In this document: one piece after another, positions 24,306-37,076 of the stretch
How positions within the stretch are numbered: position 1 is the first letter of the stretch
Layout of the letters: each line of letters begins with the position of its first letter
Assembly: GCA_950295325.1 (NCBI GenBank)
Contig: OX485803.1
Coordinates: 17,176,001-17,236,000, forward strand
Length of the DNA: 60,000 nucleotides
From: Polytrichum commune
Lineage: Eukaryota > Streptophyta > Polytrichopsida > Polytrichales > Polytrichaceae
Reading direction: 5' to 3'
Notes under the pieces: model-generated
Told to the model about the DNA's origin: nothing
The model's input: the letters and a program-made list of their open reading frames with translations, nothing else
Databases searched by the model: none
Translations under genes and position numbers: made by a program

Positions 24306-26760
24306 AGTATATTTGGAATGTCACATACCATTTTTGTGCTTTCAATGACATCACGAGTAAATTCCTGGGGAGGGTCAACCACGGCATGAATGTGGTCCTC
24401 TTCCCTTCCCTTACAGTTCCCATAACTGCCCCTTACTTTGATCCTTATTAGCATTTGTTTGGTGTCAGCAACTCTGAATTACACTAATCAAAACAGAAAA
24501 ATTTGGAAAAGGGATTATGCAGAGTGGGCAGCCATACATGTATCAATGTCTCAAAAAAGTATTGGATGGAAAGCGCTGGAGGTAAATAATCTGCTTCCGA
24601 TTGAACATGTAATATATTTCAGATTTCTTCAAAGCTGGACGATTTACTGATTGTAAGGAACGTCATTGTTTGGTAGGTCCTCTGGAACTGACCAGGGACC
24701 TATTATATGATTGAGGCCTGGAGGGAAGAATGATATTATATTTTTGAAGGCTTTACTCACCTGACAAGAAAACTTGAAGCAATTGAGGTAGTCCAGGTCA
24801 TAACTGTTGTCTGCTGAGTTCTGATATATTCTGAATTTATTGCAATGGAATCATTTGATAAAAGCATACCTTGTTTATATCCTCAATGTCTCGAGTCTCA
24901 AATGTAACTGCTCCAAATGCAGATCATTAAGAAACACTCATGAAACTGGTACTTGGAGTTGAATCTTGTATTGCATTCTTGCATGTTTTGGATCTGGGTG
25001 GAAAGTGAACTGTACCTGCAAGGGCTGGGCACATGGCCTGGGCTTCCACAGCCCGGGCGGCCCTTGGAGGACGAGTGCTGCAATAGGCAAAAAGTAAAAA
25101 TATGAATGTGACACTATAATCTTGCGGTGAGAATACATATATGTTTTTTCACCTTCGGGTAAATCACAGGCACTCGTCTTCACTGCATTGGGTTAAAATG
25201 CAGGCTGCGTTTTTACTGCATTTTAACTGCGTTTTTAAATGCACAGTGGCTTCCCCTGCCTGAACCATGGTCTTATCTAAATCCAACTTGGCTGTCCCGG
25301 CCTCCCAAGCTGCTGCCTGCGGCTGAAGCGGCCCATTTTTGGGCCATGTGCTTCAACCTACAATAGTGTGGTGAATAGGGTTACTATCATATGAAAGTAT
25401 ATTCACATGAAAACTTATGTCAAATCTTGTTAGTTTGACTGATTGACTTCCTCTTTGTCATATTTAAACTGTACATAAAACATATTAAATGCAGAGCTTA
25501 GACCAAATGTTGCCAACAAAGTGTCTTTCTGCATTTTAATTTGATATTTTCCGCGGAACTTGCACCTTGTCACCCATGTTTTCATATTAGAATATGTTTT
25601 GCACCATGATTTTTGAAGCAGATTCTACTGCATACTGGTGTAGTGCTAATTATGAAAAATCAAGGGCTCAACAACTTCTTTTGCTACACTAGATTTGTTA
25701 AACAGTGCTTTGATGTAGGAATGTACCTTTGCATATACCTTCTGGAACGCAAACTTATCCATAACAAACTGACATAGATACTCAAAAATCTCATGACTAA
25801 ATTCTAGTCATAAGAGTCCCAATCCTAGAATCATATGAGTCTCAATGTCTTAGATGCAGTCTTCCTAAGCTGGAGCTTATCAGTAGAGGATAGTTTGCAT
25901 GTGAGGCTCATATGTCAATGAATTTTATAGTTGAACCTCCATGTTTTCATAAACTATTTAAACAAGAGATGAACGATTGCACATGGAGCTCTACCATTGG
26001 ACCAAAGTATACTTGTGATACAGGAAGTTGAGCTTCACGGTGGTGCAAAGAACAAAGGCAAATCCCAGCAAAGGAAACCAAGATGATCCACTTTTAGCTC
26101 AAGATTGACATGCATTAGTACCATTTGCCAACCATGTTAGATGTGAGAATAACATAGTTTCTGATATCATCGTATCTGATATTTAAATGCATGGTGGTTA
26201 TCACATACTTAGGTAATATGGTATCAAGACTGGAACAATCTTTCTGTCATGGGAGGCTCATCTTGCAAAGGAAGATATTCAAGAATATTTGCAACAGAAA
26301 AAAATGTTTGCCACTTTGCATCTTGTGTTTAACTTCAAAATATTCCTCAAGAAACATACAAATGGTAAGCAATGTCACAGATTGTCAAGGTGCACGATGG
26401 ACTATTTAAATCATGATTATGGTTTTTGCATTGGTACTATATGCAATCTAAAACAAATATGTCATTAAGGCCGGAGGCTTTAAGAGTGCACTTGCTTCAC
26501 TAGGTCATGAGAACGCAAACTATGTTTTGGATAATTAGCAAATCCACTTGCTAATTACCAACAAAATTAAGTTCATAGATCATAAACAACATGTAAACTT
26601 GGTATAAAAATACAAAAGTTGAGATGATCAATGAATTAGACACACAAATTGGAGTCCCTAGCAGGTGTCCTGTTGAGCCAATGGGATGCAATTTTGATCA
26701 TGATGATGTGTCCAAAATATGTCCACAAGTGACAAGTGCACAACTCATATCTTTAAAATG
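24306..26760. other. 3' flank of the PHD gene, no gene seen
   Basis: Follows the PHD-gene stop at 24303-24305 and should include its 3' UTR. 25.0-25.35 kb is locally GC-richer but open frames are short and not protein-like. 25.86-26.10 kb is shared with copy B. Confidence 0.5.
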
Positions 26761-26762
26761 AC

Positions 26763-27350
26763 TACACTAATTTGTCTAATTAGTGTGGGTTACCATTTGG
26801 AGTTATGGTTTGCCATAAATGTTTATTGGGAGCATCATTTTTTACCCAAATACATAAGCACACTAAATATGATATTTAGTGTCACCAATTCTAATTGCCT
26901 TGCTCAATACTGATTGTAAACTACGGTATAGTGTCACCAATACTAACTGTTAGCCCAACATTATTTGTCATTCCTTGTAATCTTTTGGGGGGATTATAGA
27001 TTTACAAAATTGCAGTTACTATTACTTACGAGTAATTTTTCATCCAAATTTCAATCAAGCATGACAATATTTCATCACAAGTTGCTGACAAGGGAAGGTA
27101 GGGGTTTTGGCCAATGGATGATTTTATCTACCATCCATGACAATATTTGTTCACTTATTCAGAAGAAGTGTACTCTGAAAGTTACCATAGTGACATGAAA
27201 TACCATATGACACTAAGTAACATATTGAGTGTAGTTAGCATGCCCATCAAAGAATATGATATAACTTAGTTGGTCAAAAACAATACTCTCGGTAGAAAGT
27301 TATAGCAACACGTAACTCCAAATGGCAACCCACACTCAGTAGACGAAATA
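26763..27350. mobile_element. Fold-back element family F1, copy 1 (interrupted by an M1 MITE)
   Basis: The left end ACACTAATTTGTCTAATTAG followed by TGTGGGTTACCATTTGG is inverted at the right as CCAAATGGCAACCCACACTC. Without the 371-bp MITE the element is about 215 bp. A second copy follows at about 27650-28388. Confidence 0.6.
26861..27231. mobile_element. MITE family M1, copy 3, inserted in a fold-back element
   Basis: About 371 bp, from CACTAAATATGATATTTAGTG to CATATTGAGTG. The sister fold-back element at 28.24 kb keeps the empty site ATAAGTAGTTAG, which supports insertion at TA. It is the same family as the copies at 9.3 and 18.2 kb. Confidence 0.75.
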
Positions 27351-27369
27351 GTGTACTACACTAAATTTA

Positions 27370-27655
27370 TTAGTGTGGGTGAACTATTCGCTTGGAAATA
27401 ATTAACATGGGCCACACTAATTTTCTAGTCAAGGTAGAAATAACATGGGTCCAAGACCATGGGTCTTCCCTAAGCATTCATGAAGAGTTCCAACCAATAC
27501 ATTGAATACTATTTATAAAAAAATAGCACAAAATAAGTAAACATCCACAATAATTTCTAGAAAAACAATTAATGTAGCCCACATCAATTTTCCTAAAAAT
27601 TTAGTGTGGGTTGAAAATTATTGTGGCTACATTAATTCCCATTATGAGAACTCCA
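27370..27655. repeat. Dispersed repeat shared with 8460-8815
   Basis: Partner of the copy at 8.5 kb. It lies between the two F1 fold-back copies, so this 1.6-kb stretch of the duplication arm is almost wholly transposon-derived. Confidence 0.6.
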
Positions 27656-28388
27656 CCTTTTTGGTCTACTTAGTGCGGGTTACCATTTGGAATTAAACAT
27701 TGTTATAACATTTTACTGAGAGCTCAGGGAGTGCACTATTCATTAAAACCAAGCATCACGTGCGTGCATGCCCCTTATTAAAATACCCCTGTATACATTT
27801 TATTTTTGCTAAAATCAAGCAATATACTTACAAATCTCATTGCTTCAAAATACATTTCCATACGTACACAAGGGTCCAAAAACAAATACAGAAATTGTAT
27901 ATAACATGTGTACAAATGTTTGGAAATGCAAAAATATGGCCCTATTATATGTATAATATCAAATCATGGATTTTTAGTTATAAAGTCGTTACTTAGTGGA
28001 TGAAAAAACACATGATTCTTGGTCCAGGTCTGACTTGAACGCGTAAACGCGTAAATGCGTACTTTACATATATTTTTCTATAGCCTCATGTATATCTACT
28101 TCTTGCTTAATAGCAATATGTCTCTTGTACGTACATTTTGTACATGCTTGTTTTAAATAATACCCCTTTTGTGCACCCACGTGTATAAATACAATACTTG
28201 AACAGTGCACTCCCTGGGACTGAGAGTATCATTTTTAACCCAAATAACATAAGTAGTTAGTAGGCAAACTAAAGAAAATGATATACCTTAGTTGGTGTTT
28301 GGTGTAAAATGATAATTTCGGTAAAAAATTATAGCAACATGTAACTTTGAATGGTTACCCACACTAATTAGACAATTTCGTGTAGCAT
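27650..28388. mobile_element. Fold-back element family F1, copy 2 (interrupted by a hAT MITE)
   Basis: The left arm GCGGGTTACCATTTGG near 27676 is inverted at the right as GGTTACCCACACTAATTAG (about 28353-28371). The hAT MITE 27723-28218 splits the element. Without it the element is about 240 bp. It preserves the uninterrupted site that corresponds to the M1 insertion in copy 1. Confidence 0.6.
27723..28218. mobile_element. hAT-type MITE with 8-bp target duplication
   Basis: 496 bp. The left end CTCAGGGAGTGCACTATTCA and the right end, read inward, CCCAGGGAGTGCACTGTTCA agree at 18 of 20 positions. The flanks ACTGAGAG (27715-27722) and ACTGAGAG (28219-28226) are identical, the 8-bp duplication typical of hAT elements. 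There is no coding content, so it is non-autonomous. Confidence 0.9.
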
Positions 28389-30144
28389 GGATTCTGGAAA
28401 ACTAATGTGGCTCACAATAATAGGGCTATTTAGTGTTCTTGTTATGGGTATAAGGCAAATGACCCATTCCAAACCAATCAAGTAGTTTAGCATATTTGCA
28501 ATATGAGTAAGATGTTTTAAAAAAACTTTCCTAAGTAAGGAAAAGGAAATAGGAACTAATTCATATTTTTCAAAAAAATTGGCAATAACTATATTATTAT
28601 GAGTTTTCTATATGGATATTCCCTTATACCTGTGATATAGGCTACCCTCTTTTCAATCACTGATTGGTTACACAATCAAGAATGCATGATTCCTGGAATT
28701 GAGAATGACAACACCTAAATATGCTTGCAATCTAAACCTAGCTATCAACTTAGCCGCTGACATTTGGCTAAGTTAGATTTTGACCATGACATGTCAACAA
28801 TGATCATAAGTTGATATTATGTTGCACGAAAATAGATCGACCTAATAAGTTGCAAAAATATGGTGGTGGTTGGGAATGGGTCATTTACCTTGCCTTAGGT
28901 CTTCATGAGATGCCCAGCCCCCTCAATATGCCTTTCCCATCAATGGGCCACCAAGTCAATAGATAGAGGCCTCTTTTTCCAGAATTGAGAAATAGCAGGA
29001 AAGTCTGAAATTTCCTTTTTAAAGGTGTATACATTCAACCTCCAAACCATGATGGAAATATCTTCATTATTCAAAAACACCCTGATCGAGGCATAGTGGG
29101 AGGATTGCATATCTCAACAGAAAGGATGGCTTGGATTTTACCTCTCCTCTGTTGTGGATCACTTAAGGATAAGGCACATTTTGCCTATGTGTATAATCTA
29201 ACTTTAGAACCGGGTACATGTTTGCCAAGTCACCGAGGACTTGTCTTGATGAACGACAATTGCTCTCTGATTATAATGGCCCGGAAACTTTGTCACTGCA
29301 GACACCAAAGCCTGTGCTCAATTCCCATTCTTTTGTTCTTTGGCTACCAGTGCTGCAGAGGATAGACTAAATATACTGCCAGAACGTTCAAGACAACTGA
29401 GCAGAGATTGCTTTGAAAAGAACCACCATCTGCCACACAGAAACATAAGAATACAGGGCCTACGGTTGCTCTCTAAGCAAATTCGGCACTGTACTGTCCT
29501 TGGGAGGATCATTTGATCTTTGCTTCGCACAGGTCAAACAACAAAGACAGGTATGTAATCCGCGAGAGAGACAAAACAACAGACTTTCAAAAAACTGAGG
29601 TCAAATTCTCATCAATTCTCCCCTTGTAGGCATTTGACAAGTTAAAGAGTTACAACAAATCGCAAACATGGTACTAATATGGAGTGCTCCGCAGGCATCC
29701 CGCAGGAGTTGTCCATGCTGTAACAGGAAAAAGATCTAGCAGTATCTTGAGCCTCTTTCACTATACTGTTTTTAAGGGAAACCACTATCGTCGATAGGAA
29801 AGAACATGTCATTAACCTTCACTAAAAACCTGAGAGAGCGCAAGCGGTTGGAGTTCTCATCCTTCCCTTATCACTTCGAAAGCTGACCGGAATGAACGTT
29901 TGTCAAGGGAGAACATCAGCTCAAGTTCTGTCTAGCTGTGAGGAAGAAAAATTTAAGAGTCCTGAATCAACCCCCATTAATGAAGGCCACCCCTTCCTTC
30001 CTTATTGCTCGTGGGTGGAGGTGGATTAACAAAAACTTAGAACTTGGAACTTGGTCGAACGCATAGTTGCCAAGCGGCTTCCCTTTCACGGCAAATTATC
30101 GGGCAACCTGGAGAACGTGCAGACTGCAACATGAGGTACGTAAA
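28389..30144. other. Non-coding part of duplication copy A
   Basis: 28.4-29.0 kb is AT-rich with nothing recognised. 29.05-30.14 kb matches 55.91-57.03 kb of copy B, including the conserved 3' flank of the DUF7086 gene. Confidence 0.5.
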
Positions 30145-32105
30145 TCAGTCGTTTGGCAAATATTTACCGGCCGGATTGAGTTGTTTCAACAGGCCCCCAC
30201 AGGTGGAGTAGAGGACGCGATCTTTTGCCCCTGTTCGGTGTTTGTTATTGTGCTTGCGAAAGAACTTGAGCTGGTCCAGAGTGCAGTGTCTGCGTCAGCA
30301 ACAGAAACAGCCAATTTATCTCCCTTTTCTTTTCGGCGATCACTGGCTACACACAAATATTCTGGTGGCACAGCGTGCACTCCAGCAGTCGAGGCACCAT
30401 CCAATGCTTCGGTGCTCGATCATGCAGCGAGTGTGTATTCTCCATAAAATATCGCTCCACTTGAATGAATGCTGCCTGCAATACCCCACACCACCAACAT
30501 CCCCCACCACCTACTCCAGTTTATTTATCCTCACCAATAAAGCAGGAACCTAAAAAAATTTCCAAGAACGCACCTACTTATAACTACTCGAAAGGGATAG
30601 CAATGTTTCATGGTTAACAAGAAAATTTCCTTAAGTGCCACAAATTTATTAATACCTGCAGACTCACCTCCACAGTGGTGAGAACGTCACGTCGTTTGCA
30701 CTACACTTCATCCCGCATGTTGCCAATTTTATGTCTCAGAATCCACTCAAGGCTGTGGTTCTGAGCACGTTAATCTGTGGACCATGGAAAAGGAGATGGG
30801 ACATGCGGCCCTTTTTTCTATATGGGCGCATTACTAGCACTCAACCGCTCACCTGCCACATTGCACATAGAAAATTCATATCAGATTAGCAACTCCTTAC
30901 TTACTCGGCCAAAAATAACCCACACACAGATACTAATTTTTTTTGAGTTGAGCACCAGCACATGCCGATTTTTCAAATTAAAACTCGCAAAAATGTGCAT
31001 AACCTTCTACTATTGCTTCTTGACAAGGTGCACGACCTAGGGCCCGAATTCTGGACATAGGGTGTGCTTTTTTCCTTGGGGACAGATTCACTTGCATATA
31101 AGCACCACTACAGGCGATACCCGACCCTGTTCTTCCACATGAAATTAGCAACTCCTTACTTACCCATCCTGGCCAAAGATGACCCAGACTAAAAACCCAG
31201 CACATGCCACCTTCACTGACCAACGCCACGTGGAAACTTCGAGCAGCAGCGTGCATACCCTGCTACCGCCCACTGACGACCTATGGGGTTCAAACTCTGA
31301 CCATAGCAAGTGTACAATTTTGACCTCCAGAAGATACCAATGCCTGTATCTCCATTCTACAATTTCCCTCACAAATTAGTACGCAGTGCGTTCTATGGGA
31401 GATTCAGAGTTCCCTCTTTCAAAATAAGAGGCATGTTATTGAATTTGTAAACCGGGGTGGGAGGAGGGAAGTGACCGGGGATAATCTTGGGTATAATCGG
31501 TCCAGATCCTAGTGTTTCCAACACCAACCGGTACATGCTGACATCGGTCGGTTTTTCTTTATTATATTGAGGAATATTTTGTAAATTCCTCCAAATGGAT
31601 CGGTAATTTCCTGACGTCTTGTTTTGAACCAGTTATTTCTCAAACTCAACCGGTTCGTCTGTAACTAGGTCACCCCCAAGCGCCCAAACCCAAAACCCAC
31701 ACGGACGCCTCAAAGCCTTTCATAGATTTTCCAAATGACATGTGTGTATGTAATGTGGTGTGATGTATGAATGTTAGTGAAAAACAGGCTTCCAAGAATA
31801 CTGACAGCAGCCACCAAAGTGGTTGCATTGAACACGAAGAGAGATTAGGTAATTGTGGAGGAATTGAGCAATGCACTACTGACTTGGGGAAGCCGAAGCG
31901 GGGCGGGGAGCACGGGCGTCCGCCGGGGTCAGTAGCGTTCCTAATCTTCTTGGTGCGACGAGAACAAGGAGCTCGCGTGCCATGGAAGGTAATCCTGCAA
32001 ATGCGACGATTGTTCCCAAGACGATGACGAATGCTGCGGCGACGAGCCTGGCGGCCGGAGCGTGATTGTCAGGTGATTATTGTCTTCTTCGTCGGGATCA
32101 CTCAT
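30145..32105 (-). pseudogene. DUF7086 pseudogene (copy A)
   Basis: This matches the intact gene at 57029-58749 exon for exon: 32105-31884, 30852-30656 and 30475-30145. Exon 1 keeps MSDPDEEDNNHLTITLRPPG but has a GAG-to-TAG stop after HQED and a CGA-to-TGA stop soon after, and is one base shorter. Exon 2 has the same 197-nt length but three in-frame stops, and one zinc-type Cys is now Arg (CKRRD instead of CKRCD). Exon 3 has a TAG after NICV and an 8-nt deletion after LLLTQTL, which shifts the frame; its last codons, NPAGKYLPND, are still readable in the original frame. Splice borders are mostly kept. Intron 1 carries a dispersed repeat (about 31465-31670) that copy B lacks. The gene is clearly dead. 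Confidence 0.85.
31465..31670 (-). repeat. Dispersed repeat R1, copy 2, inside the DUF7086 pseudogene
   Basis: Reverse-complement copy of the R1 family (GGTCCAGATCCTAGTG, CTCAAACTCAACCGGTTCGT). Copy B of the segmental duplication has no R1 here: at about 58320 it reads straight through CTAACTAGGTCTCCCCG. This insertion therefore post-dates the duplication. Confidence 0.7.
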
Positions 32106-32290
32106 GGAGGATTGTCGGGGAAGGTCCATCCTTGCCTTCTTACTGGGCCCAACCACCGTGACAGACCCTCAAATCCTTCCTTATCCTCCTCCTCCCCTCT
32201 CTCTCTCTCCCCTACTTCAGCCCAATCCCTCCGCCGCTCCGCGCTACATCTACTTGTTCCAATCCCTTGTGTTTTCTCACATGGAATTCT

Positions 32291-34160
32291 TCTCCTTGCA
32301 ATTGCTCCATTGACCTGCAATCCTAGGAATCCGGCCAAATCTCTCACTGCTGCTCCTCCTCCTCTTCCTCCGCAGGCAGCCCCTTATCCTTCTTCCACGT
32401 CCCCGCGATCCAACCAACGATTAAAACTGCAACACTATCTTAACTTCGTACTTGTAAGTTCCCGGGCTTACTAATATAATCAGCTGCCTCCGACTCCTTG
32501 CCTTAAGTTGTTTCCCGTGCGAGCGAACCAACCAACGAAATCAGTGCATCAATTGCTAGTGCCCGCCTCGGGCCATCACTGTGGCCGAATCCTAGGCCGC
32601 CCATTTGCGATGCTGCCACCGATTGTGGGAGTGACCTACCTTTCCTGTCCTGGTCCTCTCTCCACATTTCCTATCCCATCGCGAGTCTGGAGTCCTACTT
32701 GGGCCATTTTCCTTGCCTTCCTTGGAGTTGACTTTGTTCTTTGAAGGTATGAATATGCATAGGTAGGCATCGTGAAGCTCAAATATAGGTAGGCTTATTT
32801 AGGTACTGTGACAACGTGGAAGGCAAAGATGTACATATGATGAGGTTTATGAATCGTGTACTTGGAACACTCATCACATAGCTAACAAGTTAGGGCCACT
32901 CTGCACACGAGCCAAGGGCCGTGACCATGTACTTGTTAGGGGACAATGCTCATCCAAAGGTTGTACCATTGACATGGTATGTCATAATTTACATTAGGCT
33001 ACTTCTTGGAGGTGGGCTTGATGCCCCAGGGGGTGGACTCTTTATAGTACGGACTAGCTAGGGAGAACCGGCGGTTAGTTACAAATGAACCGGCTGAGTT
33101 TGAGAAATAACCGGTTGAAGTTTGAGAGAATTACTGATCATTCTAGAGGAATCTATAGAATATATCTCAAATGAATAAAGCAAAATTGGAAGATGTCAAC
33201 ATATAACTAGTTGCTTTTAGAATCACTAGGATCTTGACCGATTGTGTCCAAAAACTTCCCAGGCACTTGTGCGGATGAACTACCGTGAGTGTAAGAAGGG
33301 GTGTTATTTGAGACATTAGCATATGTTCTATATATATAGTGGTATTTTTTTGTAGTGTGTACATTTAAAAAGGTCATTAAGAATTTTGAAGTAAAGGTGG
33401 ACGTATAAAAAGGGACCCTAAGATTTTGAGAAAAAATTGACAATAGATGTGCTAGTTTCATCCCATACACATTTTCAATGATTCTTGTCATATGGTGATA
33501 ATCCTTAATGACTACCTTATTCATTCTTGTTAGGGTTTGCATTTAGGTTTTTGGTTTTCCCCACGAGGCTCTTGAAGCACTCTTGGGTTCCCTTAAGTTT
33601 TGCTCCACATATTAAGGCTAAGATATTGTGATATTGTCTTCGTTTGTTCGATGCAATCGTTACATACTAGGGATGAAAAATATCCAATGACATTCTCATT
33701 GGAAAGTAAAGGTGGATTTTATATGTAATAAAGGGCATGTTTAATTCATGATTTCATATGCTGCATACATAGTGGCATTTATCACATTCAATTGAAAAGG
33801 TTAATATAAATACATGAGTTCATTTTCTAGCATGTCGTTAGTACGTAAACATTTGTTTCTCTCTACAAATATCTTGTATATAGGGGGTTTAATTTCACAA
33901 TGACCCACGCATGTCATGTAGGTTTGCAATAAAGAGTCCAACCCCGGAGCCTGATGCAAATTTTGAGATATATAAACATTATTTATAGTCTACAATGTAG
34001 GGATCCATGTAGACTTTTCATTCATGATAATTTCTTTGAGCCCTTGGGCCTTCACCTTTTAGTGTAAAGTGAACTTGGATGGTCTTAGCATTTTCGACCA
34101 ATAAGAGATCTTAGAATGCAATGGTCATGGGCCTTTAGTCTCGTGTATGAAGTGGCCTTA
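32291..34160. other. Intergenic DNA right of copy A
   Basis: 32.3-32.75 kb is C-rich leader-like DNA upstream of the dead DUF7086 gene. It holds an R1 copy at 33.06-33.27 kb. The rest is AT-rich without recognised features. Confidence 0.45.
33055..33270 (+). repeat. Dispersed repeat R1, copy 3
   Basis: Same strand and order as copy 1: GGAGAACCGGCGGTTAGTTA, GATCATTCTAGAGGAATC, CACTAGGATCTTGACCGA, ACTTCCCAGGCA. Non-coding. Confidence 0.7.
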
Positions 34161-35106
34161 TGTCACAACCCTTGCTAGCCCCCTTAACAATCTTGCCAAT
34201 TTTCATTTCTAGCAAAGATTACAAGCGCTAACCTTCTGCATTCCGCCATGCTAATGATTAGCTCCTCATACCCCGGACCTTATAGTTTATAAGAAGGGAA
34301 CCAACCCTCCTACTTTGCTTTAGGGACTCACCCCTTAATTGGTAACCAATTCTTAGATGTGGACTTCTATCCATGAAAGTCCAATCTTATGTTGATCATC
34401 GCATTGCCGGAGCAACACTTCAACAACCCGAAGCATATTAGGCAACTATGCCCTTACATTGGACCAAAGCCCATGAAGGCCGTGCCGTTCGGCCTCGGGT
34501 GGATGAGGCCACACCACCTCACTCATATAAGCCTCTAGAACTATAGGCAGGGCCCCTACACCACCATCAAGAAACCTTTTGTCTCTCTACCAAGAGTTGG
34601 GGCCAACTAAACATTTTCCTTTAGCCGCTAGGCCTAGAAGCCCCCAGCAGCTTCAGACCATCATAACTTCCTTATGTGATCTTTGATGTTAACAAGCAAC
34701 CACTCCATCTTCATCTACGCTTCACATAGATGCCGATGGCTTCCTCACTTGCCCCATTTGGGCAAGTATTGAGGAAGTTATGCCTGTTCAAACCTTGGCA
34801 ATCCCGGGAACCACTCCCAGGACACTGCTCCCCCCTCAAATTGCCATAACTCCTAGCTCACACCTCTGATTGAGGTGTTCTTGAGCATTCTAGAATCTAC
34901 ACGCCATAAGCTACGCATAACTCATGGCCTTACCCTTGTGCCTCTTAGTTTCCATGGGTGGGAGGCGTTCCCAACACCGGGGCCCTCACCCACACTAGGA
35001 TCACTTGGGCCCTCTCACCAAGAGCGCCACAAGTCCCGGGTGTCACTCCGGGGTCCCCCTTGTGTCCATGGTGTTTCAGGCACTCCTCATGGAGAGGTGC
35101 GCGACA
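34161..35106 (-). mobile_element. Solo LTR, copy 1
   Basis: 946 bp from TGTCACAACCC to GTGCGCGACA, with TG...CA ends and flanks CCTTA / CCTTG (4 of 5 match), as for an LTR-retrotransposon target duplication. It is a reverse-complement relative of 48649-49625 over its full length (shared: TTGAGGAAGTTATGCCTGTTC, GGATCACTTGGGCC). No internal retroelement domain lies beside it, so I call it a solo LTR. Orientation is set opposite to copy 2. Confidence 0.7.
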
Positions 35107-35669
35107 CCTTGAGTGTTCTTTTTTAATTTGGCCAAGTTGCCATTCTAAAATTTGAACATTGGATTATCCCTTCACAAATTCCATGTTGTTTGTGCCCCCC
35201 CCCCCCAATTCTTCTTAAAGAGTTCTTTTAAAACTTAAGAAGGAACTGTCATTATTTGAATCTCATCCATGATGTGGACTTGTTGTCAGTTTTGGCAGTC
35301 TTGAAATTTGAAAAAAATAAAATAAAGTCTTTGCTAATTTTTTTGATTGTAGTACAACTAGCATTTAAACTAACACCATATAGGAAAATCGTGTTTAGAT
35401 AAACATTGTAGGGTCCTAGCTGAAGTTGCAGTGGAAATGGTCACCGGTAGCTAGTTTATGCAATATTGGACATAGTCATGATGGCCAAGTCGAAAGGTCG
35501 GTGTCATGATGGTGTTCAATGTTTTAGAGACAATGAGTGATGTAAGGGCGAGTGTCTTCATTGTGGGTGATGCATATCAAATGCCAAATACTTTGATGAA
35601 AGGTGAATGTATTGAGTCTGGAGTGCACCTCTCCATGCCATCATGGGCGGTGATTCAAGTTTACATAGC

Positions 35670-35915
35670 TTATGTGTGGTTGTTGGGTGGTTGTTGGGTA
35701 GAACGTGGGTGCTACTAGGTTGGTATTTGGTGAGTCTTGGTTGTTGCTTGGTGAATACTAGGTGGATCATGGTGTTGGATATTTGTTGGGTGTTATTAGG
35801 TTGGTGTTTGATAGTTGTTCGGAAATCTTGGGTTGGCTATCGATGGGGGTCATGGTGTAGGTTTTTGTTGGGTGACTAGGTGATTGGAACTTGGGTTGGT
35901 ATCGTTGGATGACAC
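35670..35915. repeat. Degenerate GTTGTTGGGTG-type repeat
   Basis: G/T-rich stretch made of variants of GTTGTTGGGTG / ACTAGGTTGGT, about 30-40 bp apart. The open frames across it are a consequence of the composition. Confidence 0.6.
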
Positions 35916-36284
35916 ATGATGATAATTGGTAGTTAGTCCACAAATAGATTGCAAAATGCAAAAGAAATATGTTGTAACTAAACCATTTTCATTTGACGAC
36001 CTTCAACATGCAAGATTAGACTCGTGTTGTTTCATTTGCATTGATGCAATTGAAATTATCTACCTTTGTTAGCCCTCCCAAAATGACGAGAATGTTTCAC
36101 CCATATTCAACATACACTCTATATATAATCCCTACCACAGTGGATGCATTTCAATTGAAATATTTAAATTCTAAGGCTCTTGGGCCATTTGTAAGCAACA
36201 AAAAGAAAAGTAGTAGCACAAGAGTTGTTCAACTTATAAGTTTCTCATAGAATGAGTAATTTTTTTGTAATGTTTCAATCTCCA

Positions 36285-36450
36285 ATGTATTTGGGCTTCA
36301 AAATATGCATCAATAGTTGAATACGTATTTGCATACATTTGAGCTCCTACACCTTCAAAAACCCAAAACCCACAAGAACATAGCACTTGGGCTTCAAAAT
36401 ATGCATCAACAATTGAACATAAACATATTTTTGACATCGAGTGAAGCCAG
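36285..36450. repeat. Two units of the same 90-bp repeat
   Basis: TTTGGGCTTCAAAATATGCA (about 36290) and GCACTTGGGCTTCAAAATAT (about 36383) belong to the family at 39.0-39.5 kb, 2.6 kb away. Confidence 0.7.
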
Positions 36451-37076
36451 AACATGAACATGAGCAAGGGGCCTATAGCTATGTACATTTGTCTATATTA
36501 AGACATGCCCTTGATCTACAAGCATATCAATAAAATTTTGCTTGGCACATGTGAGTCCATGAATTATTTTATGGGTTGCCCGTTATGTTTTTGTAATATT
36601 CAATAAATGTATTGAAAGAAGGTTGATATCAATAGAATGTGCATGTCATAGATTCTCATGTGATTCTAGGATATCATTGATAAATAAAATATTAGGCTGA
36701 TATTGAATTCATTGTGATTTATGCATAGGTGGGGGATTGTAGTTTTAAATGTACGTGTGTCAGTCAAATGAATGGCAATCTAGCTTTGTTTATTAAACAC
36801 TAATTGACTTGGATTAAGGTCTAAAACCTAAACTTCTCACCGCCACAAACCATGATATTATACTAAATCTTGGGTGTGATTATGATGTTTTTTTTAAGCA
36901 CACATAAATCTTTTTTTTTTAAAAGCAAGAAAATCAACTTCAATCAAGGTTTGTTAAAAAGGTTTATAGGATGTAGGGAATGTTTGGTAATAGTTGGGTG
37001 GAGTGTAGACATCTAGTTGACTTGATGGACTGCCTATCAAACATGTAGATTGGTTTATGTAGATTGCTTGAGATCT

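Larger units (their letters stand above)
23940..32290 (+). repeat. Segmental duplication, copy A
   Basis: Collinear blocks shared with 53110-58910: last PHD exon (about 23.95-24.17 / 53.14-53.37 kb), ATGCAGTCTTCCT...GGAGCTTATCA (25.86 / 54.78), GGTGCAAAG...GGAAACCAAG (26.04 / 55.03), GATAAGGCACATT (29.17 / 56.05), GAGAGCGCAAGCGGTTG (29.84 / 56.70), the DUF7086 exons, and CCCAATCCCTCC...TACATCTACTT upstream of them. Copy A is longer mainly because of transposon insertions between 26.1 and 29.0 kb. Confidence 0.75.

Noticed and set aside
30067-30447. 126-codon plus-strand open frame
   Set aside because: Antisense shadow of exon 3 of the dead DUF7086 copy.
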